64,000 bases of DNA from Moringa oleifera (lineage: Eukaryota > Streptophyta > Magnoliopsida > Brassicales > Moringaceae): the NCBI GenBank assembly GCA_021397835.1, contig JAJFZO010000579.1, forward strand, positions 1,255,001 through 1,319,000, written 5' to 3'. Of the stretch, positions 26,441 to 40,080 are shown piece by piece. How positions within the stretch are numbered: the first letter of the stretch is position 1; each line of letters starts with the position of its first letter. Both the position numbers and the translations under genes were made by a program. The notes under the pieces are model-generated. The model worked only from the letters and a program-made list of their open reading frames with translations. It did not search any database and was not told the DNA's origin.

Positions 26441-29400
26441 GATTGAATTAGAGGTTAAATCGTGATAATGTTATCAATAACTATAATATTTAATACATAT
26501 TATTAAAATAAATAATAAAAAATTAAAGATAACGATTATTTTTAAAAATTATAAAATTAAAAGAAATTATTTTTAATTTGATTTTTTTGATTACTTTTAA
26601 ACAATTTTATTCTCATAAAAAATTTATTTTATTTTTATAAAATGTGATTTTGATAACATAAGGTAATCATAAAATTTTAAGTAAATTTGAATGATTCCAA
26701 GTGGATTGAATTGATTATAAGTGTGATCTGTAGTTTAATAGATTGATTTGATACAATTTTTAAAATAATTATAAAATTATTCACATATATATTTTCATAA
26801 TGGTTGAATTCTTGTATGAAATGAGTTTACATATGTTTTCTTTATAGTTCTAAAAAAATCAAACAAGCGGACATTTATGTCGATACTTATTTTATATCAA
26901 ATTGAATTTTATCCTTCAATTTCTTTGCTAGATTCTAGGGTTTGAAATTTATGTATACTACTCTCTCTTATAAAATCTGTGGGATCTATAGAGGTCGGCC
27001 AACATAGCACATTTCTACAAATGACCACAATTTTCGCCAGAATATTTGGTTGCCCAAAGATGAGATCATGTTGTCTTCCTTATGTAATACATGAACACCT
27101 AGCAAAGATTCTTGAATTATGAGAGAGAGGAAGCAAAAGCCATCTAATGTTAGGAAATAGAGTCATGACTTTCTCTAAGTGGGTAAGAGGATATTATTAA
27201 GTTGTCACGTTTCATCAGTAGTAATGTCAATATTTAAGATGTCGTTTTCTAATTTTATCTGTATTGAGTATTTTAATAAGAGATTTAAATCATATTAAAA
27301 TTTTGAAAAGATGATCACACCTAATAATTTAGCAAAATTAATAACTGATATTTTTTATTTTTATATTAATATTATAAAATATTAAAATATTTTTTTTAAT
27401 TTGTTAATAAAATTTAAATTTATAACTATTTATTTATTTTATTAAACTATTACGTACTATTGTATATATGTACACGTGGGTGTGTGTACATGGGTCTCCA
27501 AGTCGATCACTTTCCCTTCAAACTACTTGCAAGAGCCAAGTTTAGTGAGACAGAGAAATCTAACCGAAGATTTGGGGTCCAATTTGATTAGACAAAGCAA
27601 GCCAAACCCAACAAAGGAATCATAGTGATTAGGGTTTTTCTCTGCAATAAACAAACAGAAAATTTCAAAAGCAAAGTATATATGCACTCAAAACCAAGAT
27701 ATCATTCGTTCATGTAGATATCCATCTTGGATCACTTTCCTTTCTGTTTCATTAACTTCAATCAACCATATGAATTCTCATGTCACGGTTTTACTTTAGG
27801 GTTGTGCATCATGTTCGCTCAATAATAATTCATAAAGTTGTTCAAACCATAGGACACCACTAAGGGCCATATGTTAAGGTCTCTCCCCACATCAACTTCT
27901 TTCATCCACTTGTCGGCCACTTGTCTTCGTTTCCATGCTTTTCAACTTCCACGTGATCACAAGTTATATCTCTTGATACAAGGAAATAATTATTTATATT
28001 AATTTTTTTATTGATTTAAGTTGTATTTTTATAAAAAAAAATCTTAAATTTAAGTTGATAGAATAATATTTTCAGAAAAACAAAAAATTGTGTTATTTTT
28101 GAAAATTTTCTTTTAAAAATACTCTTTTATCTTTTTATTAAAAAGCTTAAGTTCAATAAAAAATCATCATCTTAATGTATAACTGGACATGCACATAAAA
28201 TTCTTTTGCCCATTGAGTGCACCCACATGAGGACAATGACATTTTTTGAGGACCAACATGATACTATTTGATATTGATTTTATATTCTATAAAAGGGTGA
28301 ATATATATGTATTCGTGTCACGATGGAGTCCTAGTTTTGTTAGCTTATAACTAGACAAGTTTCGTAACCTTGACACAATCTGTTTGGTTTGAGAGAAAGT
28401 TGCGAGAAAATCCTCTTCTTATTGTCACCTTTTCATGATTTCTATAAGAGAAAAAAAATGAGCTCTCGAGTTGGTCTATCAACACTGTCTCCCATATAGT
28501 GAACTGCTTTGAAAGTATATAACAAGTTGCAATGAAGGTGCTTTGCAATGCTTGAAAAGGCTCAACTCTTGTTTGTTTTCCCTTCTCTTTTACTTTCCTT
28601 TTATTAAAAAAAAAATTATTTTGCCATTTCCCTCGCAAAAATGCAAGAAAAGAAAAATTAAAATTTTAGTTTATTTGGGTTGTACCAAAATTTTTAAAAG
28701 GAGATGATATAAAATAATTTAATAAAATAAATAACTATATATTTAATTTATTTGTATTATTAATATAATAAATTATAACAATATTTTTATTAAAATATGT
28801 AGCACATTTAAAAATATTTTAATGAAAATTATAAATTTTTTTTGAAGTAATCTTAACCAATAAATATCTATTAAGTATATTAAATTTTCTCGCATAATAA
28901 AATTTACATAAAAGAAAATTCAACGCATCAAGAAAAAAAAACAATGTATTTCGTTTTAGTATATTACTAAGCAAGCTTTTATGTTAATCTATTTTAGTTC
29001 ATATATAAGTTAATATATTTATTTTTTATAATATTTAAAAAATCATATGGTATTTGTATTATTTCAATAATTTTTCTCTTTTATTTGACAAATTATCATT
29101 ATCATATCTTATATTCACGACATATAAAGTTTAGATTATGGCTAACTCAGACTTAAAGTGCAATTCTAACTTATCAAAAAATAGGTAATCAATTAAACAA
29201 GCATATATATATATATATATATATATGCTTCCTAACCTTAGCAAGTAGAGTTTTTTAAATTATGATTATTATTATTATGTCATCTCTTTATTTATATCAA
29301 TAGTTTGTCATCATAATCATAATGTCAAGTTAAGACAATGCGAGTTCTTGTAAATAGTTAAATCTTTTTGGTTAATATTACATTTACATCAAGTTACAAG

Positions 29401-30745
29401 GAGCCAACTTGAAATGAGAATAATTTACATTACAAATTTTTTGATGTATGGCTAATTAAATTTTGAATAAGATGTAATATAAACTTAAATAAAATTTTAT
29501 TTTCATAAAATAATTTTAAAATATATTTTTTAATTAAATAAAATATTTTATTTTATAATATTTCAATTAAATATTTATGAAATAGTAAAATAATAATTAA
29601 TTTAACTAAAAATAATAATAATATGACACAACAAGTCAAACAGTCAACATAATTCATATAATTATTAATTTTCATGGATGTTAGCAATTCATGATAACTG
29701 TTCTAACTTAAATTCAGATTAAAAATACATTTAACGTCAGTTCAGACTAAAATTTATACACTTATTTTTCAATTTTAACTTAGATTTATCACGATACTTA
29801 TCAATACTTATCCAAAATAATTTATCTCTCCATAAAAATTAAGAATGTCATAAAAACAATAAGATCTTTTGATTCATAATGACAAAATCAAAAAATTTAT
29901 AAAAATCAAGTCGTAATTTCGTACATCATATCCAAAAGGCCAAAAATATCACTCTCTGACACTAAAACTTTATTATTATTTTGAATTTTTTTTACTTATC
30001 TAAATATCAACGCTTTTCTTTCAAACTGCCGACCACCCAAACAAATCAAACTCGTGGAGAGAATATTTGAGTGAAGACAAATAGCTTAGGTAATGTACTA
30101 ATAACACCACATGTTAAATTGGGAACATATATGATAGACCAAACCCACTCGTGGCTGGTTCCTATGATAACATCATTGGACACCACAAACTGCTCAACTG
30201 CACGCTGTCTTTCTCATGATCATCACCCATTCACATGGCCCCTCCCACCAAGAAACTCTCTCAGTATTTCCACTATCTAACAATTGTACTTTTAATTAAC
30301 ACATCTAATCCTTTGCTTTTAATCATCATTATCATCTCAAACTAAACTTAAAATTAAATTAAATCTCTTATGACAAAATTATAATGTTTTTTGATAGAGT
30401 CAATGTAAGACTTGCTAAAGAAAAAAAAATTGGGAGGAATTATGATTTTGTAAATCCCCACTTTAGTATCAATGGTGCACTAACATTACCGTAAAATGAT
30501 TCAACGCCATCATAGTGTTCGTGGCAAATGGTTAAGTGGGTTGGTTTCAAATATCGCTGTAGTTAATTATCATACCATGAATGGATAATGAAAGACCTTG
30601 ACATCCTGGAGACTGATCGGAATCAATTCATGGTTATGTGGATTTGTAGATATCTTCAGTATCAGTAATTATTAAGTAGAAATTGGTTTTTATCGTGTAT
30701 TTTACGATAATTAGTTGATGATCTTTGCTTAATGCGAGTTACCTA

Positions 30746-30791
<46 letters not shown>

Positions 30792-30850
30792 GATTATTCA
30801 AAACATGGAATGTAATTGTATAAACAATTGTTAGTTATTAATTTAATGAA
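26440..30850. other. Gene-poor AT-rich intergenic stretch
   Basis: Repeat-like AT blocks lie at about 26450-26800, 27240-27440, 28660-29080 and 29440-29640, alternating with islands of normal composition at about 27470-27970, 28180-28640 and 30000-30300. A (TA)n run inside AAGC...GCTT is at 29203-29226, and a longer (TA)n run is at 30749-30788. No gene is supported. Confidence 0.45.
30749..30788. repeat. (TA)n microsatellite
   Basis: About 20 uninterrupted AT dinucleotides. Confidence 0.95.
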
Positions 30851-33800
30851 TGAAATGACATTGAAATATTTTAAGATAAATATAAAAAAAATTGAATTAT
30901 ATTTATTTTTAATTTAATCTATGATAATATAGATTATTCAATGAATTATATACTTAATTTTTTATTTTAATTTAAATTAAAATCAATTGAAACGGTTATA
31001 AAAAATTAAAAACATTATTATTATTAAAATATCTTTAAATTGTTTAAATAAATTTTGCACTTTATTTTGAATTTATTTTAAATTTAAATAATTTTTTACT
31101 CAACTTATTTTTTAATAAAAATTTTAAATTTCCAAAGATATATATACTATATTCATAACTCTAATAAATTTGAAACTCTTTATAATTTAATTTAAATATT
31201 TTTTTTACATAAGCGAAAATTTTTAAATCAAAATTTATCACACAAATTTTTTAATAAAATTCAAATTAAATCAGATTAAAATATCATATACATAATTAGT
31301 CTAATCGATATTTTAAAATATAAAAAAATATAATTCAATTTTTTTAATATGTATCCAAAATTTTGTCCCTAAGTAATACGAAAGAGAGAATCAATTAAAG
31401 TGTAAAAATGAATATTTGCCTAGGTACCTTGGATAATATTTCAATTACCTACCATAAATCCATACCCACTTGGTTTGTTAAAGCAAATTTGGTATACATA
31501 ATCAATTTTGGTCCGTCGATCAAAAGTTTAATTATTAATAATTATTCATTTGAAAAGGAATGTTAATGCGTAAATTTCTTGGAAAGAGGCCAAATCAGAG
31601 CCGATATATATAATCATCAAGAACTTTATCTCTATCCATCATCGGAAGTTTATCTTTCAAATTCTCTAACAAGAAACAAATGGAAATGCACAAAAACATG
31701 ATAGATTAAGATTACTATTAAAACCGTCTCGTGTAGATGATGCAACGAGTAGCCCATATGAACTTTGGTTATATTAAAAAAAAAAAAGTGCTTATAATTG
31801 AAAGTAAACAAAGTTGTTTATGCATCATTTTCAGAAATTCTAAATTTTGAAGATTTATGTGATATACCATATCCAAATTTATCAAGGAAAGTTGTTATTT
31901 AAAATTTGTTTTTTATTGGAAATTTAATTTTAATTTTATATATTAAAATGTCGTTTGAATAATTGTGCTTATGATGTTTTGAATTAGTTTAATTTAGATT
32001 TTATCAAAAAATTTAAAGATTAAAGTTATTTAAATTGAAGATCTTATATAATACTATTATAAAAAAATATTAAATTTTTTTTAGTACCTAATATACATTT
32101 ACTATAAAAAAATTTAAAAATTATAAAAAAATAGTTCATGAGTTGAAAATTATTTTCATTTAGGGGAGATTCAACATAAAATTATAAAATTTATTTGAGT
32201 AATTTTTAAGGTATTTCAACAATACAAAAATGTTTAGTCTTTCACAATCATTTGAGCTACTATCAATTTTAAATTAAATCAATTGATCCAATTGTTACAT
32301 TAAAGTTTAAATTAAGAAAAGAAAGAGATTGAGAATTTTTTCTTTTCACATTTACCTTTCTTTCTTTTTCATTACTTTTTGGCTAAAACAAAAGGGAAGA
32401 TACACTAATATTTACTTCAATTTCAAGTTTAATTAATACTATTAAAAAGTATGATTTTCAAAATAATTAAATGAAGTTTAATCTACATAGAATTACCATT
32501 TCAAGTCTTGGCAGATGAGACCCAAAGAAGGAAATTAAAAGGTAGCTAGGATCTCTCTTTAGTCTTTGTTGCATTGACATTAAGCCATGAAAAAGTAATG
32601 AATATTTTAATGAATTTCGCCATTGGATCTTAAGCAACCCCAAGTAATTCATTTACTTAAATACTTCACTCTTCATGAGGCCATCAAGACTTTTCAATTA
32701 GATATAATGTAAGCAAATCCGAACAAACCCTAATTGAAGGCTTACCCTCTTGGTTTTCCCAATCTATCAAAAAAAAGATTAACCTTTAGTTTTGGATCTT
32801 TCTATTTTTATCAAATGAAAAGAACCCTAGAAAGAGGTGTTGAAGAAAAGAAAAGGGTATGCAAATGCATGCCCTCTTAAAAAAATATATGGTTCTTACT
32901 TACCCATCAAAATGTTAAAGAATTAATTTTTTTAAAAAATATATAAAATAAAAAATAGATCAGATCTTTTGTTGATTAGAATATTTTAAAAAATTGTGAT
33001 ATGTTGTTTAATTTTTCATTTTTATACTAATTTTTTAATTTTATTAAAAAAATTCGTACAAACTAAGATTAATAAAACAAATTATCTAATAAAAAAATTA
33101 ACTTCTTTGAAGATTATTGATGATTAGATGAAGATGTAGCATGAAGTTTAACAAATTCTTAGTAGACAAATGGTTGAAAACTGTCCAATTTAATTGGCCG
33201 TCTCTATCTTTTCTATTATGCAAGCTCACCTAACATTTTTCAATGATAAATTCAACTATATGTCACCTAAAACAACTAGTTATGATCACACTCACTGTGT
33301 CAACAATGGCACACAATCAAGAGAGAAAAAGGGGGAGTCCTTTGGTTCTTTGCATTGGACAATTCTTTTGAGAGACTTGAGTTGATATTTATGACGTGAT
33401 GGCAAAAATTAAATGTACCAAGTAAAGGGCATTTTGGAAATAGAAAAATTATTGGAAAAAGGCTTGATCATAGGTTAAAGAGAAAATTATCAATTAATTA
33501 ACTTAGGATTAGCTCTTGACTTGTCAATTGTTAATTTTGCATTAACATATTAATTTAGATTAAATCAAAAGTTTATATGAAATTTTGATTACAAAATTAT
33601 GAGGTAAAAGTTATTTTAAATTTTGAATTTTACTCTTTTCCTCTGATCAAACTTTGACTTTTAAATGTGATTTTCAAATAAATATTAATTTTATTTAGAT
33701 ATTGATGAAAATAATTATGAAAAATTAATGATATTTTCATTATTGAAATGCTTAAGAAATCACTCGAAATAGATTATATATTATATTTCAATTTTATTCT

Positions 33801-36020
33801 TTAAATTTGATTTTTTTTTACTAATGAGCTATTTTTTATGATTTTTAAAATATTTGATAGTTTAAATTTCTTGATAAATAATTTTAGTGTTAAAAATATT
33901 TTAAATTTTGTTGTGATAATAATTTGAATATTATTTTATATTTAAAAAATATTTTAAATTAAATTTTATTATATTTCTAATTTAAATATTTTAAATTTTA
34001 AATTTTTTGATAAGATTCAATTCGATTCAAATTGATAAATCGAATTTAATTAAAAAAATAGAGTAAAATTTAATTTTAAATAATTTTTATTTAAAATTAA
34101 ATAAATTTGTTTTAAAATATAAATAATATAAAATTAATTTAATATAAAAAAAGTTGCTTTACAGCCTTCACATAAGAGGGTTCCTAAGGAAGCTACCCAC
34201 TAAACTTCTCTATCAAAGGTTATGATATCAACATCTATTAACTTTTGATGAGCACTTCATGTTTCACATCACAAGTATGGACAAAAAAAAACAAATAGTT
34301 TAAATCATTCTTCTCATTGGACATTTCAATAATCAATTAACTTTAGGTATAAATCAATGAAAAATAATTTACTTTAATTTGGTTGTTAATTAAAAATAAA
34401 TTAATATAAAAAATTTTAAATTATGCCTACTTTTTAATTTAAACTTAAAATATCAATTGGTTTAATTATATCCTTGATGTTTCTATTTGATTCAATTTAA
34501 ATTTTATTAAAAAATTAAAAATTAAGAATATTGAAAATATGAATCCTATACAACGGATTTTCACTTGAATTTTTTTACAAATTTAAAAAATGTTCCAGTT
34601 ATCATCATAAAAAAAAAGTACTAAAAATATTTTTCAAAAAAATGTGCAATTTTCAAAAATTTGAAAAATTTATAAAAAATTATTCGTGAATTAAAAAAAT
34701 TCAAATTTAAAAGATGAATTCGAAATGAAGGGTAAGATTTATTTAGTTGAAGCATTTTAACAACAAAAATACCATTAACTTTTATATTTATTTGAGTCGT
34801 GATCTAATTTAGATCAATTTGAAAAATTAGATGTATAATTGATTTAATCGATACATCAGAGTTTAAATTAAAAATATATATAATCTATTTTTTTCGTATT
34901 TACTTGTAATTTTATAATTTTTTATATTTATTATTTATTTGGTATGCACACATATTAATTAACTCCATGAGAGCTATATATTAATTTGCATTTTGATTGT
35001 TTACGATCGAGTTATTAGAGGAATTGACCTTAATATATACAATCATATCAAATGTATAATATGGTGATAATTTTTTTTTATACCCATTAAATGAATTTAG
35101 ATGGATGACCCATTAGCTAAACAAGCCAAGTGAAATGATCCTAAATAATGATGTGATCAATCATAATTACTATATTTGAATCTTAATGTCCATGATCTCG
35201 TAAAGTCAACATCAATGGAAAGAGTTAGATCTCACTTGTCATGGTGAAAGCTTCTCAACAAGATCATGTGCAACTAATTACATGGTTTAGTACTTACAAT
35301 ATAGTCTTTGTTGTGTATCTTGTTGTCAAGTGATGTAGTATATTGTTTTAATTTATATTTATTTTAAAAATTTTAATTTTCATGAATTTTTTTTTGAAAA
35401 TTGATTTTTATGATTTAAAAATTTATTGATAACATGTGCAAAGATAAAATATTAATTATTTTTTAGGTGATGTCAAATTTAATAATTTAATTTAGGGTAA
35501 ACAAAAACAACTAAATAATATTTGCTTTCTATTTTGCATTTTTAAGAATGGATTGGATTAATTGTAAATTTAATTTTTTAATTTAATCCAATTTAGATCA
35601 TGGTAAAAATTTTAAAATTGAAGATATTAAAATTAAGAATTTTATGTGATAAATTTAATTATAATTTTTTTTCACAATTGTAAATAATATTCAATATAGT
35701 ATCACAAAAATTTCAAAATTTTAAATTTTTTTAAAAAATGATACTATAAAAAATTTGAAAAATATATTTTTAAAAAATTCATATAAAAATTTTAAATTAA
35801 AAATAATCAATTTAAGTGATTGATTGGACTTAATATGCAAAATTTATTTGAAGTATTTTAATAATGAAAATATTTTTAATTTTTATAATTATTTAAGTCA
35901 AATTTAAATTTAAATTATATTTAAAAATTAAATATAAAATTAATTTATTTTATATATATGGTTATTTAAATTTAAAAAATGATGTAATTTAATTTTTATA
36001 TTGAATTTTAATTTATTTTA
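30850..36020. repeat. AT-rich block with several copies of the dispersed repeat
   Basis: Recognisable family modules occur at about 30990-31320, 31900-32320, 33550-34140, 34380-34900 and 35560-35960, in both orientations. Non-repeat islands lie at about 32340-32880 and 33120-33520. No gene is supported; open frames in the islands match nothing I know. Confidence 0.5.
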
Positions 36021-36728
36021 TGATAAGTGTACTTAAAGATGATGAAGGACAATTTAGGCAAATCAATGTTCCTGAAATGGATGGCTATGCCTATGCAAGG
36101 ACAAAGACAAAAGAGTTCCTGTGAAGATCTTGCAAATCCTCCATCTTTGGTACGAAGCGAGTCCTTATCTAGGATAAATCTATTCTACTCTTACATAGTT
36201 CTAGGATACAGCCAAATCAGATTAATTTTTTAATCCCTTGATTTTGGTTGTCAAAAGCCGTACTCTTAAAAATATGGATAAAGATCTTTTATGAATGCCA
36301 TTATCGAGTTTTAAAAAAATAATATTTTTTTAATTTATTATATTAATATAAAAATAAATAAAAATATTTTACTTATTTATTTTATTAAATCATTTCATAT
36401 TAATAACACATTTAAATCATCAAAATATTTTAACCTTAAAAACATATAGGAAAAAGACAAATATACGGAAACACGAGTGGGAACAGAACCAAAAGTAGAA
36501 ATAAGAAAACATCCAATGAAACATCATTTGCAACCAAAAGAGCTACAGCCGTTTTCCTCATCACTTCCCATGAAACTCAGTATCTTTCTTTCTTACCATA
36601 TATTGTAACTGTAAAATGTGGCATTTTCCATCTTCCCAAACAGCCCAACGAAGCAATTATTTTCCCTTGATCAGTTGATATTTAAATCACACAAAGAGAA
36701 CATTCCCACATATCCATTGTCTCTCCTC
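36020..36728 (+). promoter_or_regulatory. Upstream region of the zinc-finger gene
   Basis: It contains a normal-composition island at about 36020-36240, a repeat-like AT stretch at 36300-36430 and the probable promoter and leader from about 36440 on. No convincing TATA box was chosen. Confidence 0.35.
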
Positions 36729-37532
36729 ATGGAGCCTCCAAAACCAGAGCCATCTCTCTCTGACACTTCCAGCATAATCTCAGCCCCTCCATGCCCGCCG
36801 ATAAAGCCTAATCAACCAGAAGGAGAAGAACAACAACAACCACAAGAGCAAGAAGAAGATGCAAATCATGATCTTGTATTGGATCTAAGTCTCTGCAACA
36901 AAGATTCAGATCATGGGTCGAAGCCGGAACTCAATCTCATCGACTGTTTCAAGACGAATATCACAGACGCCATGGACAGAGCTCCTGAAGGTAACGAAAC
37001 TGAGCCACGAGTCTTCTCATGCAACTACTGCCAACGAAAGTTCTACAGCTCACAGGCGCTGGGAGGCCACCAGAACGCCCACAAGAGAGAGAGAACTCTC
37101 GCGAAACGTGGCCACCGGCTCGGCTCTGCCGCCTCCTCTTTGGCTTTCGGTCACCCTAATCGATACTCGAGCATGTCGTCTCTACCTCTGCATGGCTCCT
37201 TCAACAGATCACTCGGAATTCAAGCGCACGCCATGATCAGCAAGCCCTCTTATATATCGTCAACGATTGGGTCTTCTCATATCTATGGGCGGAACAGTTG
37301 GCCGAGAAGACCCATTAATCAACAACCGGCGATCGGGCGACTGGCGCCAGAGAATTCTCACTTGGGTACAAACATTGGCGCTTCGTCTCCTACGGGTGCC
37401 GCCAGATTCGACAGCCTGCTGAAGTTTTCTCCGGTGAGTGAGGACATTAGTGGGTACTGGTGGGACAGTGTTGCCCGTTTGAAGACAAAGCAAGATGAGT
37501 TGAAGAAACTCGATTTGTCCCTCAAGCTATAG
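36729..37532 (+). CDS. C2H2 zinc-finger transcriptional repressor, single QALGGH finger with two EAR motifs
   Basis: An intronless gene of 267 residues from the chosen start. One plant-type C2H2 finger spans residues ~98-118 (Cys98, Cys101, His114, His118) with the hallmark QALGGH helix. An EAR-type repression motif (LDLSLC) sits at ~51-56 and another (LDLSLKL) forms the extreme carboxyl end. A Glu/Gln-rich spacer precedes the first EAR, and the stretch RYSSMSSLPLHGSFNRSLGI follows the finger. The layout matches the ZFP4/ZFP7-like branch of the C1-1i class, which are nuclear DNA-binding repressors of developmental or hormone programmes. An in-frame ATG at 36618 would add 37 residues. I prefer 36729 because MEPPKPEPSLSDTSS is the usual beginning of close family members as I recall them, but the longer form is not excluded. 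Targets are unknown. Confidence 0.88.
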   Translation: MEPPKPEPSLSDTSSIISAPPCPPIKPNQPEGEEQQQPQEQEEDANHDLVLDLSLCNKDSDHGSKPELNLIDCFKTNITDAMDRAPEGNETEPRVFSCNYCQRKFYSSQALGGHQNAHKRERTLAKRGHRLGSAASSLAFGHPNRYSSMSSLPLHGSFNRSLGIQAHAMISKPSYISSTIGSSHIYGRNSWPRRPINQQPAIGRLAPENSHLGTNIGASSPTGAARFDSLLKFSPVSEDISGYWWDSVARLKTKQDELKKLDLSLKL

Positions 37533-39500
37533 ATTTAGTCCTTTTCTTTTTTCATTTTCTCTTTTAACACTTTCCCATCTTTCTTTTTCTTTTTTAATTT
37601 TCTTTCTGATTTTCCTTGATTAATTAACTATGTCACTTTTCTTCTATCTGGTTGAATTAATGTTCTGTAAATGCATCTGGGTATAAAGGCATGATGAGAG
37701 ATTACATTTTGTATTTGCAATTCTTGATTTTGGAAGTTTGGCCAATCGATGGTTTCGAATCTTAAATCACATTAGACTTTGTGTTCTGTCAAATTCAACT
37801 CTAATCAATGTCAGAAAATAATGCACCAATGTTTAGGACAACTTCCAGATGGGTTTACACGCTACTATAATTTTTTATCTGAGTTTGTGTTAAATTTTTG
37901 AGTCAATTATGGAAAAGAAACTTAAATTTTACTCACAATTGAAATTGAGATCCAAAAAAAAAAAAAAAAATTACATCTCATATTTTTATCAGATTTTTAA
38001 TATAAGATATTCATATTCTAGTTTCATAATTTTTAATTATCTTAACATTTTTCTAAAATATTATTAAAATAAATAAAAATATTAACAAAATTTTTTATGA
38101 AAGTCATACATTAAGAATGGAATAAAAACATAAATTTTAATTAGATATTTTTAATTTTAATTTAAGATTATAAATAAAATATATTTTTTAATATAGCTAA
38201 TCTTAATTTTTTTAAAAATATCTTTATGATTTTAAATATTAATATAACAAATAAATTAATAAATTTTAATTATTGATTTGATTATATTAGTTTATTTCAT
38301 AATCCCTTTAAAATCTATATAACAAAGCTTTATATCATGACTTCAAAATTAAAATTAATAATTTAAAAATTAATTAATTGTTAATATTAATACAAAATGA
38401 TACTAAATTAAAGGCCCTATGTTCATGAATCTTTTTTGCTTTTTCATATTTTCTTTGAATTGGTTTACAGTCAAGTGTATTGAACTCTTTGTTGTCGTTT
38501 TATTTGTTGACGCACCGAGTACGTGCAACACTGTTGGTCCACTGAATTGGATGGTTGTGATTGTCCCATCGACAACATCTTTGACCCACCTGCAGTTAAA
38601 AAAATAGACCATCTCTTCCACAGTTTGGTTCTTTTCCCCCCCTTTGTTTTCTAAAAAATATTATTTTTAATTTTAAAACTAACTTTAATAAAAATATAAA
38701 TATTTTTTAAAACTTTTAAATATTTATTTTTAATAGAAAACTTATTATATGGATGAAATTAATTATATATTTAGTTTTTATTTAATTTGAAATTAATTTT
38801 AAGTTAAAATAATTATAAAAAATAAAACTATTTTTGTAACAAATTTTCTAAAAATAACTCAAATGAGCTTTATATTTCATTTCAAGTTCATCTATCAAAT
38901 TTAAATAATTTTTTAACTTATAAATTATTTTTATAAAACTTTAAAATATTTTGATATTTCATAATTTTTAAATTATTTTTATAAAAAATTCATATTTTTA
39001 TATTTTAAAAAATTAAAATTATTATGTTAATTTTTTGATTTAAATATTTTTAAAATAAAAATTATATACAATTTTGATGGTTATTTTATGTTACTAATAA
39101 AAATTTAATGTTTAAAAAATAATAAATCTAAATTTTAAAATTTTTAATAAATTTTAATTTAATCTAAATTGATAATTCAAAGTTTGATTTATTTTTTTAA
39201 ATATAATAATTTAATTAATAATAAAAAATAAACAGTAAAAAATAATAAATCTAAATTTTAAAATTTTTAATAAATTTTAATTTAATCTAAATTGATAATT
39301 CAAAGTTTGATTTATTTTTTTAAAATATAATAATTTAATTAATAATAAAAAATAAACAGTAGAAATTTTATGAAATTTTTACTTATATTTTTAGTTTTTA
39401 AAATTTTTAATAAAATATAAATAAATTAATTTAAAATATATAATATTTAATTTGATTGATATTATAAAAATATAAAACAAATATTAATTTATTTTATTTT
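37533..39500. other. 3' flank of the zinc-finger gene and AT-rich repeats
   Basis: A probable 3' untranslated region runs to about 37760. A normal-composition island lies at about 38410-38640. AT-rich family modules lie at about 38780-39060, in the orientation opposite to 35780-35960. A 123-base tandem duplication is at 39117-39361. No gene is supported. Confidence 0.45.
39117..39361. repeat. Tandem duplication, period ~123 bases
   Basis: The two units (aataaatctaaat at 39121 and again at 39244, each ending aataaacagta) are identical except for one extra A. The unit is itself a piece of the dispersed AT-rich repeat edge (aaattgataattcaaag). Confidence 0.9.
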
Positions 39501-40080
39501 ATATTTACTTTCAAAAATAGAGAAAGAGAGAGGTAGGTGTGGCAGTGCCGAAGTGAGGCGCACAGTGAGGACTCAGCTCTGCTATCACATCAATCCATAA
39601 AATTGTGAGTAAAATCTTGATTGGCTTGATTTCTCACCTAAACGGATCTTAACAGTGGGACCCATTTGATATTAGTGGGTCCATATCAGCTTGATGTGTA
39701 CAATGCTTGGTATCAACATTAATCATCGTAATCCCAAACAAGATTAAGTAACGGAAATCTTATTATTATGACAGTTAATCATCACAGAAATCTCGGATTA
39801 ACTGGGGACGTTAACACTCTGGTGACAGCTCTGTCAGAGTTTCCGCAGATAAAGACGTTTTGGGTTCTTGCCACGTGTTGAAATGCTGCTACGATGTCAT
39901 TTTTTCTAGTGTTGGACAGCCTTTATCCCCAGCCTTAAAAAAATTGAAAAATCCCCTTTGATTTTGCCCCTCAATTAAGAAACACTTGGAAACAAACGTA
40001 GAAAGGATAGTGACATGAAAAACGTGGAGCTTATCATTTTGCCGCAATTAGGCGAAAATTACAAGCAAGAAGCCAAGTCA
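39500..40080. other. Composition island without a recognised gene
   Basis: About 580 bases of near-normal composition between two AT-rich blocks. It includes a G-box-like CCACGTGT at about 39870. It looks like a promoter or conserved non-coding piece, but no gene starts nearby on either strand. Confidence 0.35.

Noticed and set aside
36020..36124. Short 34-codon frame with a non-random look (DDEGQFRQINVPEMDG)
   Set aside because: Not assigned: no splice context and no family I can name; possibly a decayed exon fragment.
36618..36728. Upstream 37-codon extension of the zinc-finger protein
   Set aside because: In frame, but the added residues are not typical of the family, and the downstream ATG gives the familiar amino end; left as an alternative.
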